Below are positions 1 through 6,380 of a stretch of 20,064 nt of DNA, piece after piece; position 1 is the first letter of the stretch; every line of letters begins with the position of its first letter. Source of the DNA: an uncultured Oscillospiraceae bacterium. GTDB lineage: Bacteria; Bacillota; Clostridia; Oscillospirales; Oscillospiraceae. Both the position numbers and the translations under genes were made by a program. The DNA lies in contig CATZYY010000030.1 of assembly GCA_958426425.1 (NCBI GenBank), positions 1 through 20,064 of the forward strand. The letters run 5' to 3'. The notes under the pieces are model-generated. The model did not search any database. It had not been told where the DNA came from and worked only from the letters and a program-made list of their open reading frames with translations.

Positions 1-29
1 GTATTTCTTTTTGACGCCATGAAAAGAGA

Positions 30-57
30 TTGCATCATAGCAATTTATGAGTATAAT
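30..57 (+). promoter_or_regulatory. Promoter of the toxin-antitoxin operon with overlapping inverted repeat
   Basis: A -35-like TTGCAT (30-35) and a perfect -10 TATAAT (52-57) are separated by 16 bp. The inverted repeat ATTGC-6 nt-GCAAT (29-44) covers the -35 and the spacer, which is where an autoregulating antitoxin would bind. The promoter match is seen directly; the operator role is inferred. Confidence 0.6.
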
Positions 58-91
58 ATAATTACGAAACTGCTATCAAGGAGGATGCTCT

Positions 92-373
92 ATGAATATC
101 AAGCCCAGCGCCGCGATCCGGCAGAACTACAATGAGATTGCCTCCATCTGTAAAACCACGGGGGAGCCGGTATACCTCACCAAAAACGGCGAGGGGGATC
201 TGGTGGTGATGGACATTGACGCCTTTACCCGGCGGGAGAAGATGCTGAGGCTCCGGGAGGAGCTCCTGACTGTGGAGGAAGAGCGCCTGCACGGAGAGCC
301 GGACTATACCGTGGATGAAGTGGCTTCCATGATGGAGCAAGCCATTCGGGAGGTTCGCCATGCCGGAGCATGA
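92..373 (+). CDS. Phd/YefM-type antitoxin
   Basis: This 93-aa protein looks like the antitoxin of a type II toxin-antitoxin module. Residues 1-45 follow the Phd/YefM pattern: a short N-terminal strand (MNIKPSAAIRQNYNEI), then a segment ending in GEPVYLTKNGEGDLVVMDID, which in the family forms the dimeric DNA-binding fold. The charged C-terminal half (about 50-93) would be the flexible part that wraps and neutralises the toxin. The start is set by AAGGAGG at 78-84, seven bases before the ATG. The gene overlaps the next one by 14 nt, which indicates translational coupling to the toxin. The family normally represses its own promoter, and an inverted repeat in the upstream promoter fits that. The family call is by pattern recognition, so the exact subfamily (Phd, YefM or RelB) is uncertain. 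Confidence 0.8.
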   Translation: MNIKPSAAIRQNYNEIASICKTTGEPVYLTKNGEGDLVVMDIDAFTRREKMLRLREELLTVEEERLHGEPDYTVDEVASMMEQAIREVRHAGA

Positions 374-683
374 GGAGACTTACCGGGTAGTCGTGTCAAA
401 ACGGGCATCCAGACAGCTTGTCAGCCATGCGGCCTTTGCCGCCCGCCTCGAAGAACGGCTGGCCGATCAGCTGGTGGAGGACTTCAAAGAAGCTGCTGCC
501 TCTCTAAGCAGATTTCCCTATCGGAATCCTGTGCTGCGTTCGGACGAGTTCACCACGGAAAAGTATCGAAAGATGCTCTTTGGAAAATGGTATCTTTTGC
601 TCTATCAGATCAGAGGGAATGCCGTCTACATCGAATATGTGATCGATGGCCGGCAGGATTATCAATGGCTGCTGAAAACATGA
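360..683 (+). CDS. ParE/RelE-superfamily toxin
   Basis: This 107-aa basic protein directly follows and overlaps the antitoxin gene. It shows the ParE/RelE layout: an N-terminal strand (YRVVVSKRASRQL), two helices (about residues 18-50), and the characteristic C-terminal strands, KYRKMLFGKWYLLLYQIRGNAVYIEYVIDGRQDY, at about 68-101. In the family this fold either poisons gyrase (ParE) or cleaves mRNA on the ribosome (RelE); the sequence alone does not decide. The ATG at 360 is preceded by GGGAGG (348-353) lying inside the antitoxin gene. A strong terminator follows immediately. The order antitoxin-then-toxin and the overlap are typical of these modules. Full length for the family, with no sign of damage. 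Confidence 0.8.
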   Translation: MPEHEETYRVVVSKRASRQLVSHAAFAARLEERLADQLVEDFKEAAASLSRFPYRNPVLRSDEFTTEKYRKMLFGKWYLLLYQIRGNAVYIEYVIDGRQDYQWLLKT

Positions 684-685
684 CG

Positions 686-725
686 GGGAAAGCGCCTCCA
701 ACGGGAGGCGCTTTCCCTGTTTTTG
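686..725 (+). terminator. Intrinsic terminator of the toxin-antitoxin operon
   Basis: A perfect 14-bp stem (686-699 with 704-717), an AACG loop, and a TGTTTTT tail just after the toxin stop codon. Confidence 0.9.
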
Positions 726-730
726 AGCGA

Positions 731-755
731 TTTTGTCGTATTTTTGTCGTACTTT
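731..755 (+). repeat. Two 11-bp-phased direct repeats of TTTTGTCGTA
   Basis: TTTTGTCGTA occurs at 731-740 and again at 742-751, followed by a further run of T, giving an 11-bp period. The repeats lie between the toxin-antitoxin terminator and the tRNA-Val gene. Helically phased short repeats next to a tRNA can be recombinase arm-binding sites, but no integrase gene or second att copy is visible here, so that role is speculative. Confidence 0.4.
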
Positions 756-784
756 TCGAATTTCCCTTGTTTCCATGCAAATTG

Positions 785-820
785 AAAAACTCCCAAAGCC
801 TTACGGCTCTAGGAGTTTAA
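785..820 (-). terminator. Intrinsic terminator downstream of tRNA-Val
   Basis: On the minus strand, AAACTCC pairs with GGAGTTT and, after a small internal bulge, AGAGCC pairs with GGCTTT around a GTAA loop. A run of five T follows. It begins 2-4 nt after the encoded CCA end of the tRNA. Confidence 0.75.
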
Positions 821-821
821 C

Positions 822-898
822 TGGTGGACGATACAGGACTCGAACCTGTGACCCCCTGCACGTCAAGCAGGTGCTCTAGCCAGCTGAGCTAATCGTCC
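822..898 (-). tRNA. tRNA-Val (anticodon GAC), CCA encoded
   Basis: Read on the minus strand, the 77-nt gene begins GGACGAT, which pairs with ATCGTCC at the 3' end, followed by discriminator A and an encoded CCA. The D arm has TTAGCTCAGCTGGCTAGAGC, the anticodon stem is CCTGC/GCAGG with loop TTGACGT (anticodon GAC, reading GUC valine), and the T arm contains GGTTCGAGTCC. The gene stands alone between two plus-strand units and has its own terminator. Confidence 0.95.
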
Positions 899-962
899 GA
901 AGCGGAACATGTATAAGATACACGAATCCGCAGCGTTTGTCAACCTTTTTCTTTTCTTTTTT

Positions 963-1052
963 CCGCTTTTTTAAAAGCGGCGGTTCCGTCCATCAAATTT
1001 GTGGAAACGGGGCAACGTTTCGCGCAAGTTTTTGCGCCCCCACGCATATACT
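963..1052 (+). promoter_or_regulatory. Leader region of the first orphan small gene, with two hairpins and a -10-like box
   Basis: The stretch contains two inverted repeats: CCGCTTTT-TT-AAAAGCGG (963-980) and GCGCAA-GTTT-TTGCGC (1022-1037). A -10-like TATACT lies at 1047-1052, about 34 bp before the small gene's ATG. There is no good -35 hexamer at 16-18 bp upstream, so a regulator-dependent promoter is possible. The hairpins are seen; their role is not known. Confidence 0.35.
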
Positions 1053-1085
1053 GGCAGGGAGCCCATTTGCAAAGGAGGAACCAAT

Positions 1086-1163
1086 ATGTTTACACAGTCT
1101 TGCGCCGGCGGAGATGTAGATGATCTGATTTTTCAGGACACCTGGGCCATCAGCCAGCGATAA
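1086..1163 (+). CDS. Orphan 25-aa small protein, paralogue of the one at 18042
   Basis: A 25-codon gene preceded by AAAGGAGG (about 1071-1078), with ideal spacing to its ATG, and followed eight bases after its stop by a strong terminator. It is a complete stand-alone transcription unit. The peptide has the core GDVDDLIFQDT followed by W, S and a C-terminal R. A second gene at 18042-18125 encodes GDVDDLIFTDT followed by W, S, R. Within the aligned part, nucleotide differences at identical residues are synonymous (GTA/GTG, ATT/ATC, AGC/AGT, CGA/CGG), which argues that the protein is what is conserved. The peptide is acidic in the middle, has one Cys (residue 6), and has no signal peptide or membrane segment. 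I do not recognise the family. It could be a signalling peptide, a modified-peptide precursor, or a small regulator that binds a larger protein. Confidence 0.75.
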   Translation: MFTQSCAGGDVDDLIFQDTWAISQR

Positions 1164-1170
1164 AGCCTGA

Positions 1171-1196
1171 GGACGCCGCGAAAGCGGCGTCCTTTT
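1171..1196 (+). terminator. Intrinsic terminator of the first orphan small gene
   Basis: A 9-bp perfect stem, GGACGCCGC/GCGGCGTCC, with a GAAA tetraloop, followed by TTTT. There is no T tail on the opposite strand, so it serves the plus-strand small gene rather than the convergent mnmA. Confidence 0.85.
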
Positions 1197-1202
1197 GCGT
1201 GT

Positions 1203-2258
1203 TCAGCAGATGGTGCCGCCGCCGGCCACGGCGTCACCCACATACAGCACTACCGCCTGCCCGGCTGTGACGGCCCGCTGAGGCTCCTGGAAGATTACAC
1301 GAAGCCGTCCGTCCGGCAAAAGCTCCGCAGTGGCGGCAGCCTCCCGCTGGGTGTAACGGGTTTTGGCGGTTACCGCCATGGGCCCCTCCGGCGGGGGGAC
1401 GGACAGCCAGTTGACCCGCTCCGCCGTCAGCTCCGTGGTGTAGAGGGCGCTGTCAGGTCCCAGAATGATCCGGTTGGAGGCGGCCTCCTTGCGCAGCACA
1501 TACACCGGCTCTCCCGCGCTGACGCCCAGCCCCTTTCTCTGACCTGGGGTATAGCAGGGAAGACCTTTGTGGCGGCCCAGAACACGGCCCGTCTGGTCCA
1601 CAAAGTCTCCCGGCACCAGTTCCGCGCCGCTGCGGGCCAAAAATGCGGCGTAGTCCCCGTCGGGAATGAAGCAGATGTCCTGACTGTCGGCCTTGCGGGC
1701 GTTGGACAGGCCCCGGTTCTCCACCAGAGAGCGGATGGCGGGCTTATCGTAGCTGCCCAGGGGCAGCAGCAGATGGGAGAGCTGACGCTGGGTCAGCTGA
1801 TAGAGGACATAGCTCTGGTCCTTCCGCCGGTCCGTGCCCCGCAGCAGGCGCCAGCGTCCGTTCTCCCCGGCCTGATCCACCCGGGCGTAATGGCCGGTGG
1901 AGAGGTAATCTGCACCCTGCTCCAGCGCCCAGTCCAGCAGAGCGCCGAATTTGATTTCCCGGTTGCAGTCCACGCAGGGATTGGGCGTCCGGCCCGCCAG
2001 ATACTCCGATACGAACCGATCCATGACCGCGGAGCGGAACCGCTCCCGCAGGTCCAGTACCCGGTGGGGGATGCCCAGGGCCTCCGCGGCCCGACGGGCG
2101 GCGTCGATCTCCGCCTCTGCTGCCTCCACGGCGCCGGCACAGCTCTGGAGGCGCAGTGTCACACCCCAGACCTCATACCCGGCCTGCTGCAGCAGCAGTG
2201 CCGCGGCGGCGCTGTCCACACCGCCGCTCATGGCTACGGCCACCCGTCCCTTTGCCAT
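1203..2258 (-). CDS. mnmA: tRNA-specific 2-thiouridylase MnmA
   Basis: MnmA adenylates and then thiolates C2 of uridine 34 in tRNAs for Lys, Glu and Gln, receiving sulfur through a persulfide relay. The 351-aa protein has the PP-loop SGGVDS (residues 11-16), the tRNA-binding and catalytic segment NPCVDCNREIKFG (93-105, with Cys98 at the expected nucleophile position), and SQDICFIPDG (192-201, Cys196 as the second catalytic Cys), followed by the C-terminal beta-barrel. Length matches the family. The start is fixed by GGAGGTGATC immediately upstream, an unusually complete match to the 16S rRNA anti-Shine-Dalgarno. The next gene upstream is separated by a terminator, so mnmA is probably transcribed alone. 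MnmG, which modifies C5 of the same base, lies at 9251-11116 in a different unit. Confidence 0.96.
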   Translation of the reverse strand: MAKGRVAVAMSGGVDSAAAALLLQQAGYEVWGVTLRLQSCAGAVEAAEAEIDAARRAAEALGIPHRVLDLRERFRSAVMDRFVSEYLAGRTPNPCVDCNREIKFGALLDWALEQGADYLSTGHYARVDQAGENGRWRLLRGTDRRKDQSYVLYQLTQRQLSHLLLPLGSYDKPAIRSLVENRGLSNARKADSQDICFIPDGDYAAFLARSGAELVPGDFVDQTGRVLGRHKGLPCYTPGQRKGLGVSAGEPVYVLRKEAASNRIILGPDSALYTTELTAERVNWLSVPPPEGPMAVTAKTRYTQREAAATAELLPDGRLRVIFQEPQRAVTAGQAVVLYVGDAVAGGGTIC

Positions 2259-2286
2259 GGGATCACCTCCTGAAACAAGTGGTTCT

Positions 2287-2315
2287 ATTGTACCCGATTC
2301 CGCAGCAAAAGAAAA
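2287..2315 (-). promoter_or_regulatory. Possible mnmA promoter
   Basis: On the minus strand TACAAT (2287-2292 on plus coordinates) is preceded at 17 bp by the weak -35 TTTTCT, which lies in the T tail of the upstream terminator. The -10 is good and the -35 poor. Confidence 0.4.
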
Positions 2316-2336
2316 CCCCCGGACCGCCGTCCGGGG
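2307..2336 (-). terminator. Intrinsic terminator of the histidine-kinase-like gene
   Basis: On the minus strand CCCCGGAC and GTCCGGGG form an 8-bp perfect stem, followed by GTTTTCTTTT. It starts two bases after the kinase stop codon and separates it from mnmA. Confidence 0.85.
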
Positions 2337-2338
2337 AG

Positions 2339-3154
2339 TTAACTTTCGTTTCGCAGCAGGAAGGCCTTGGCCGGCAGGGCGTCCGCCAGGGCCAGCAGCG
2401 TCCGGTTGAAACCTCCGGAGTAGTCCAGAGCAATGTCGGATACGCCGCCGCTGCCGGTTTTACGATCGGGAATGGACAGTGTAAAGCGGGAGCCCTTTCC
2501 CACCATGGATTCCGCCATAATGGTGCCGCCGTGCCCCTCTGCAATGCGGCGGCATAGGCACAACCCCAGCCCCAGGCCCTGAGGAGCGGGGGAGAGGGGA
2601 TCTCCGTGGAGATATCGGTCGAACAGTGCCTCCAGGTGTTCCGGGGGAATACCACAGCCGGTATCCTCCACCGACAGCAACACCCGCTTGGCGTGGAATT
2701 TCAACTCCACTGTAACGGTGCCGCCGGCGGGGGTGAATTTCAGAGCATTGGACAGCAGCTGGTGGGTCAGCAGCTCCAGCGCCCCGGGGTGGAAGGCGCA
2801 GATGTGCTGATTTTTGGAGCATAGAAACCGCAGCTCCAGCCCCAGCAGAGACGCCGGTCCCTCTGCCTGCTGGCACAGCTCCCGGATGGTCTCCACCACA
2901 TCCCGGTCCTGCAGGGGCAGAGGGTTGTTGTTGCCCAAATACAGCGCCGCCGCCGACAGGTTGTTCACAAGCCGCAGCAGCTGGTAATAGCTTTGGTCCA
3001 GCAGGGCCGCCCGGGCATCCAGTTCCGGGTCCTGCTCCCGGGCCTCGGCACTCACCAGCTGCGCCGCCGCCAAATGCAGGTTGCTGAGAGCGCCTCGCAG
3101 CTGGGCGGCAATATTGGAAAACAGGAAGGCCTGCTGATGATGATCCGGTTCCAT
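2339..3154 (-). CDS. Soluble histidine-kinase-like ATPase lacking the phospho-acceptor His
   Basis: This 271-aa protein has a DHp-like N-terminal helical hairpin (about residues 8-75) and a well-preserved HATPase_c domain (about 110-230): N-box HQLLSNALKF (131-140), G1 EDTGCGIP (163-170), F-box-like ALFDRY (about 176-181), and G2 GLGLGL (193-198). In kinases the H-box reads SHELRTPL; here the aligned segment is AAQLRGAL (16-23), so the phosphorylated His is Ala17. There is no membrane segment or sensor domain, and no response regulator in the window. About 40 C-terminal residues beyond the HATPase core are unassigned. RBS GGGAAGGGAG precedes the ATG. It may be a cytoplasmic ATP-binding regulator or partner of another kinase rather than an autophosphorylating sensor; His5, His6 or His27 as alternative acceptors cannot be excluded. 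Confidence 0.8.
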   Translation of the reverse strand: MEPDHHQQAFLFSNIAAQLRGALSNLHLAAAQLVSAEAREQDPELDARAALLDQSYYQLLRLVNNLSAAALYLGNNNPLPLQDRDVVETIRELCQQAEGPASLLGLELRFLCSKNQHICAFHPGALELLTHQLLSNALKFTPAGGTVTVELKFHAKRVLLSVEDTGCGIPPEHLEALFDRYLHGDPLSPAPQGLGLGLCLCRRIAEGHGGTIMAESMVGKGSRFTLSIPDRKTGSGGVSDIALDYSGGFNRTLLALADALPAKAFLLRNES

Positions 3155-3246
3155 GGCTTCTCCCTTCCCGCGGCTGAGCGCGATGGATGTAGCATGTGCC
3201 GGGGAGTTTTTCCGCAGTCGTGGAAAAGCCTGGCGGCAGCACCATC

Positions 3247-3275
3247 AGCATAACAAAAAAAGAACGGGAAAACAA
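3247..3275 (-). promoter_or_regulatory. Promoter of the histidine-kinase-like gene
   Basis: Read on the minus strand, TTGTTT (-35) and TATGCT (-10) are separated by exactly 17 bp. This places the start of transcription about 85 nt before the kinase ATG. Confidence 0.6.
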
Positions 3276-3356
3276 GAAGATTATCGGATTTTGGAGAAAA
3301 ATGTCGAACCGTGTCGAATGCAGATGTGGGGGAAATTATGCAAACATACAAGAAAT

Positions 3357-3388
3357 ATTTACGAAAACATACGTAAATTTTACGTAAA
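3357..3388 (+). promoter_or_regulatory. Three helically phased ACG repeats upstream of gap
   Basis: ACGAAAA, ACGTAAA and ACGTAAA begin at 3361, 3371 and 3382, spaced 10 and 11 bp, i.e. on one face of the helix. The last two also form the 17-bp perfect palindrome TACGTAAATTTTACGTA (3370-3386). The array lies just upstream of the gap core promoter, whose -35 is poor, so an activator site is plausible. The sequence pattern is seen; the regulator is unknown. Confidence 0.5.
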
Positions 3389-3413
3389 TACCATAAGAAA
3401 AAACGACATGCTG

Positions 3414-3422
3414 TGCTATAAT
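3414..3422 (+). promoter_or_regulatory. Extended -10 promoter of gap
   Basis: TGCTATAAT provides a perfect -10 (3417-3422) with the TGn extension. The hexamer 17 bp upstream (TAAGAA) is a poor -35. The ATG lies 63 bp downstream of the -10. Confidence 0.65.
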
Positions 3423-3484
3423 GGGGTCATCGACAGCCGGAAAGCACATTCCGGCGGCGGAAATTGAACATATGGAGGAACGGT

Positions 3485-4510
3485 ATGGCGATCAAAGTGG
3501 GCATCAACGGCTTCGGCCGGATTGGACGGGTGGCTCTGCGGTGCATGGTGGAGCGCGGCTGCAGCAGCTACGACATCCGGGGCATCAACCTGCGCAATGC
3601 GGACTTGGACTACATGGTGTATCAGGTGAAATACGACTCCGTGTTTCGGACCTTTACCGGCACTGTGGAGCGGGATGAGCGGCATCTGATTGTCAACGGC
3701 CGGAAGATCCGGGTGTACAGCCAGGAAAACGCCGCGGACATCCCCTGGGACGACTGCGGCGCGGAATATATCATTGAATCCACCGGCGCCTACTGCACCA
3801 CGGAGAAGGCCTCCGCTCATCTGGTCCACGGGGCTAGAAAGGTCATTATCTCCGCTCCCGCCAAGGACGAGATTACCCCCACCTTTGTCATGGGTGTCAA
3901 CCATAAAAGGTACACACCGGACATGGATGTGGTGTCCAACGCCTCCTGCACCACCAACTGCCTTGCCCCCATGACCAAGGTCATCAACGACACCTTCGGC
4001 ATCTCCCAGGCCTTGATGAGCACCATCCACGCCGCCACCGCCAAACAGAAGGCGGTGGATGCCCGGGCAGGCCGGGACTGGCGCACCGGCCGCAGCGTCC
4101 TGGGCAACATCATACCCTCCACCACCGGCGCCGCCAAGGCGGTGGGCATGGTGATTCCGGAGCTGAAGGGCAAAATGACCGGCATGAGCTTCCGGGTGCC
4201 TACCAACGATGTCTCCGTAGTGGACCTGACCGCCCGGCTGATTCAGCCCGCCAGCTACCACGACGTCTGCGTGGCCATGGAGAATGCCGCTCGCCACAGC
4301 ATGAAGGGCATCATCACCTGCACCAGCGATCAGGTGGTGTCCTCCGATCTGACAGGATTTTCGGAGACCTGTATCTTCGATGAGACGGCGGGCATTATGC
4401 TGGATGACAACTTTGTAAAGCTGATCGCCTGGTATGACAACGAGTGGGGCTATACCAACAAGATCCTGGACCTGATGGCCCACATGGCCGCCGTGGATAG
4501 CGGGGAGTAA
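3485..4510 (+). CDS. gap: Glyceraldehyde-3-phosphate dehydrogenase, GapA class
   Basis: Type I GAPDH catalyses the reversible oxidative phosphorylation of glyceraldehyde 3-phosphate to 1,3-bisphosphoglycerate in the cytoplasm. The 341-aa protein has the N-terminal dinucleotide fold INGFGRIGR (7-15), the catalytic SNASCTTNC with Cys155, His182 in STIHAAT, and the C-terminal WYDNEWGY. Starting at 3485 uses GGAGG at about 3474-3478 and gives the canonical MAIKVGINGFG; an ATG seven codons upstream lacks a suitable ribosome site. An unusual feature is the cofactor segment: the canonical IND Asp, which binds the ribose hydroxyls of NAD, is Leu36 followed by Arg37 (GINLRNADLDYM), which may relax or switch specificity towards NADP. 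The gene is monocistronic-looking, with a separate promoter before the next gene. The kinetic role (glycolytic or anabolic) cannot be decided from sequence. Confidence 0.95.
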   Translation: MAIKVGINGFGRIGRVALRCMVERGCSSYDIRGINLRNADLDYMVYQVKYDSVFRTFTGTVERDERHLIVNGRKIRVYSQENAADIPWDDCGAEYIIESTGAYCTTEKASAHLVHGARKVIISAPAKDEITPTFVMGVNHKRYTPDMDVVSNASCTTNCLAPMTKVINDTFGISQALMSTIHAATAKQKAVDARAGRDWRTGRSVLGNIIPSTTGAAKAVGMVIPELKGKMTGMSFRVPTNDVSVVDLTARLIQPASYHDVCVAMENAARHSMKGIITCTSDQVVSSDLTGFSETCIFDETAGIMLDDNFVKLIAWYDNEWGYTNKILDLMAHMAAVDSGE

Positions 4511-4547
4511 GAGGAACTGCCAGAAGGTGGATTCCAGAAGTTGTTCA

Positions 4548-4577
4548 TTGCACAGGGGGGTAGGGCGTTGATATAAT
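4548..4577 (+). promoter_or_regulatory. Promoter of the GH18-SLH gene
   Basis: TTGCAC (4548-4553) and a perfect TATAAT (4572-4577) are separated by 18 bp, about 47 bp before the chosen ATG. Confidence 0.6.
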
Positions 4578-4624
4578 GAATGCCCGGGCCCTGTGGCCTG
4601 AGACAATGTGCAAGGAGAACACCT

Positions 4625-6319
4625 ATGAAGCATCCACGGATGAAGCGGGCGGTGTTGTGGATGCTGATGATCTGCATGACCGCCTCCCTGACGGGCCTGT
4701 ACCAGCCCGGCGCCGCCGCTGCCCAGACGGCGGGAGAGGTAGTTGGGTATTACGCCGCCTGGGCCCCCTGGCGGGGCTATGGCCCTGAACAGCTGGACCC
4801 CCATCAGTTTACTCAGATCAATTATGCCTTTGCTGATATCAACCAGGCGACGGGAAAAGTGGTCCTGGCAGACCCTCAGCGGGAGAAGGAGACGCTGGCG
4901 GGACTTACCGCCCTGCGGAAGAAAAACCCCAACTTGAAAATTGTCCTGTCCATTGGCGGGTGGGACTACTCCACCTATTTTTCCGATGTGGCCTCCACGG
5001 CGGCCCGGCGGGAGACCTTTGCCAAGAGCTGCCTGGAGCTGATTTTGGCCCACGATCTGGACGGCGTGGATCTGGACTGGGAGTATCCCGTCTCCGGGGG
5101 AGACGGCGTCATCCACCGTCCCCAGGACCGGGAGAACTTTACACTGCTGCTGAAGGCCATTCGGGAGGTGCTGGACCGGCAGGAGCGGAAGGATGGCCGG
5201 GAGTACCGCCTGACCATTGCCGGTGCTACCGGCGCATGGTATTTAAAAAACATTGAGCCTCGGGCAGTGGCCCAGGTGGTGGACCACATCTTTTTGATGA
5301 CCTATGACTTCTCAGGCCCCTGGAGCAGCCGCTCCGGCTTCAATGCCCCGCTGTACGGCACCAACAGCGTGGACAGCGCGGTATCCCTGTGGCTGGACCA
5401 GGGCGTGGCGGCGGAAAAGCTGGTGTTAGGCATGCCCCTGTACGGCTACATATACCAGGGCGTGTCTTCCACGAATAACGGGCTGAACAGCACCTTTTCC
5501 TCCGCACGCTCCGTTACCTACGACGCCTTGAAAGCCACCTATCTTCCCAATTCCAGTTACCGGCAGCTGCGCCACAGCACCGCCCAGGTCCCCTACCTCT
5601 ACGGACAAAAGAGCTTTCTCTCCTATGACGACCCGATGTCCGTATCTGCCAAGGCGGAACTGGCCCGTGCGTATGGGATGGGCGGCATTGGCTTCTGGGA
5701 ACTGTCCCAGGATACGGAGGCGGAGCTGGTTACCGCCGCCTGTCAGGCCTGGGAAGACGGGGCCGAGACCAGCGGCTTTTTAGACGTGCCTGAGAACGCC
5801 TGGTATGCCCAGGCGGTGGCGGAAGTCTCCGCCGCCGGGCTGATGCAGGGCACCGGCAACGGGCTGTTTTCCCCCGGCGGCTCCGTCAGCCGGGGAATGG
5901 CCGCCGCCATTTTGTACCGCCTGGCAGGAGAGTCGGAGGCGCCGCCGTCCCCCTTCTCCGATGTGACGGAGCGGGACTACTACCACGATGCCGCCGCTTG
6001 GGCAGCGGAGAATGGGGTAGTTACCGGCTATGCCGACGGAACTTTCCGGCCGAGTCTGCCGGTTTCCCGGCAGCAGCTGGCGGCTATGCTGTGGCGCTAT
6101 GCGCAGACGGTCGATTTGAAGCTGGAGCGGCCGGCGGACTTGAGCGGCTACCGGGACGCCCACGCCGTGGCAGTCTACGCCGTGGAGCCTCTGGGCTGGG
6201 CGGTGAAGGCCGGACTGTTCCAGGGTACGGCGGCGGGAGATCTGCTGCCCCAGGGCGGTGCCCTGCGGGGACAGACCGCGGTAATCCTCTGGCGGTTCCT
6301 GGAGCTGCTGGAGGCGTAA
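4625..6319 (+). CDS. Secreted GH18 glycosidase with three SLH repeats
   Basis: The 564-aa product is predicted to be exported and held on the cell surface, where GH18 enzymes cleave beta-1,4 N-acetylglucosamine linkages (chitin, or peptidoglycan-like and glycoprotein glycans). Residues 1-34 form a signal peptide: a basic start, a hydrophobic core LWMLMICMTASLTGL, then PGAAAAQ. The GH18 barrel spans about 36-385, with SIGGW (109-113), the catalytic DGVDLDWE (146-153, Glu153 as acid), MTYDF, GMPLYGY and GIGFWELS. SLH repeats follow at about 393-445, 448-500 and 505-564. The first two carry the usual FxDV...W...A...G...G pattern; the third is more divergent. The ATG at 4625 has AAGGAG nine bases upstream and gives a normal signal peptide; the longer frame from 4580 does not. 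The substrate is not determined. Confidence 0.9.
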   Translation: MKHPRMKRAVLWMLMICMTASLTGLYQPGAAAAQTAGEVVGYYAAWAPWRGYGPEQLDPHQFTQINYAFADINQATGKVVLADPQREKETLAGLTALRKKNPNLKIVLSIGGWDYSTYFSDVASTAARRETFAKSCLELILAHDLDGVDLDWEYPVSGGDGVIHRPQDRENFTLLLKAIREVLDRQERKDGREYRLTIAGATGAWYLKNIEPRAVAQVVDHIFLMTYDFSGPWSSRSGFNAPLYGTNSVDSAVSLWLDQGVAAEKLVLGMPLYGYIYQGVSSTNNGLNSTFSSARSVTYDALKATYLPNSSYRQLRHSTAQVPYLYGQKSFLSYDDPMSVSAKAELARAYGMGGIGFWELSQDTEAELVTAACQAWEDGAETSGFLDVPENAWYAQAVAEVSAAGLMQGTGNGLFSPGGSVSRGMAAAILYRLAGESEAPPSPFSDVTERDYYHDAAAWAAENGVVTGYADGTFRPSLPVSRQQLAAMLWRYAQTVDLKLERPADLSGYRDAHAVAVYAVEPLGWAVKAGLFQGTAAGDLLPQGGALRGQTAVILWRFLELLEA

Positions 6320-6341
6320 GAAGGTCCTTGCAGCCAAAACA

Positions 6342-6380
6342 AACCGGGCGGGGCATTTGCCCCGCCCGGTCTGTTTTTTT
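6342..6380 (+). terminator. Bidirectional intrinsic terminator
   Basis: A perfect 12-bp stem, ACCGGGCGGGGC/GCCCCGCCCGGT, with an ATTT loop. It has a CTGTTTTTTT tail on the plus strand for the GH18 gene and a TTTGTTTTGG tail on the minus strand for the convergent gatD-like gene. Confidence 0.9.

Larger units (their letters stand above)
3155..3484. other. Divergent intergenic region between the kinase-like gene and gap
   Basis: This 330-bp AT-rich stretch holds no convincing gene. It contains the minus-strand promoter for the kinase-like gene (3247-3275), the extended -10 promoter for gap (3414-3422), and helically phased ACG-containing repeats between them (3357-3388). The rest shows nothing I can assign. 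Confidence 0.7.

Noticed and set aside
3416..5116. 566-aa minus-strand open frame across gap and the GH18 gene
   Set aside because: It is the reverse shadow of two clear genes with recognisable catalytic motifs and shows no domain pattern of its own.
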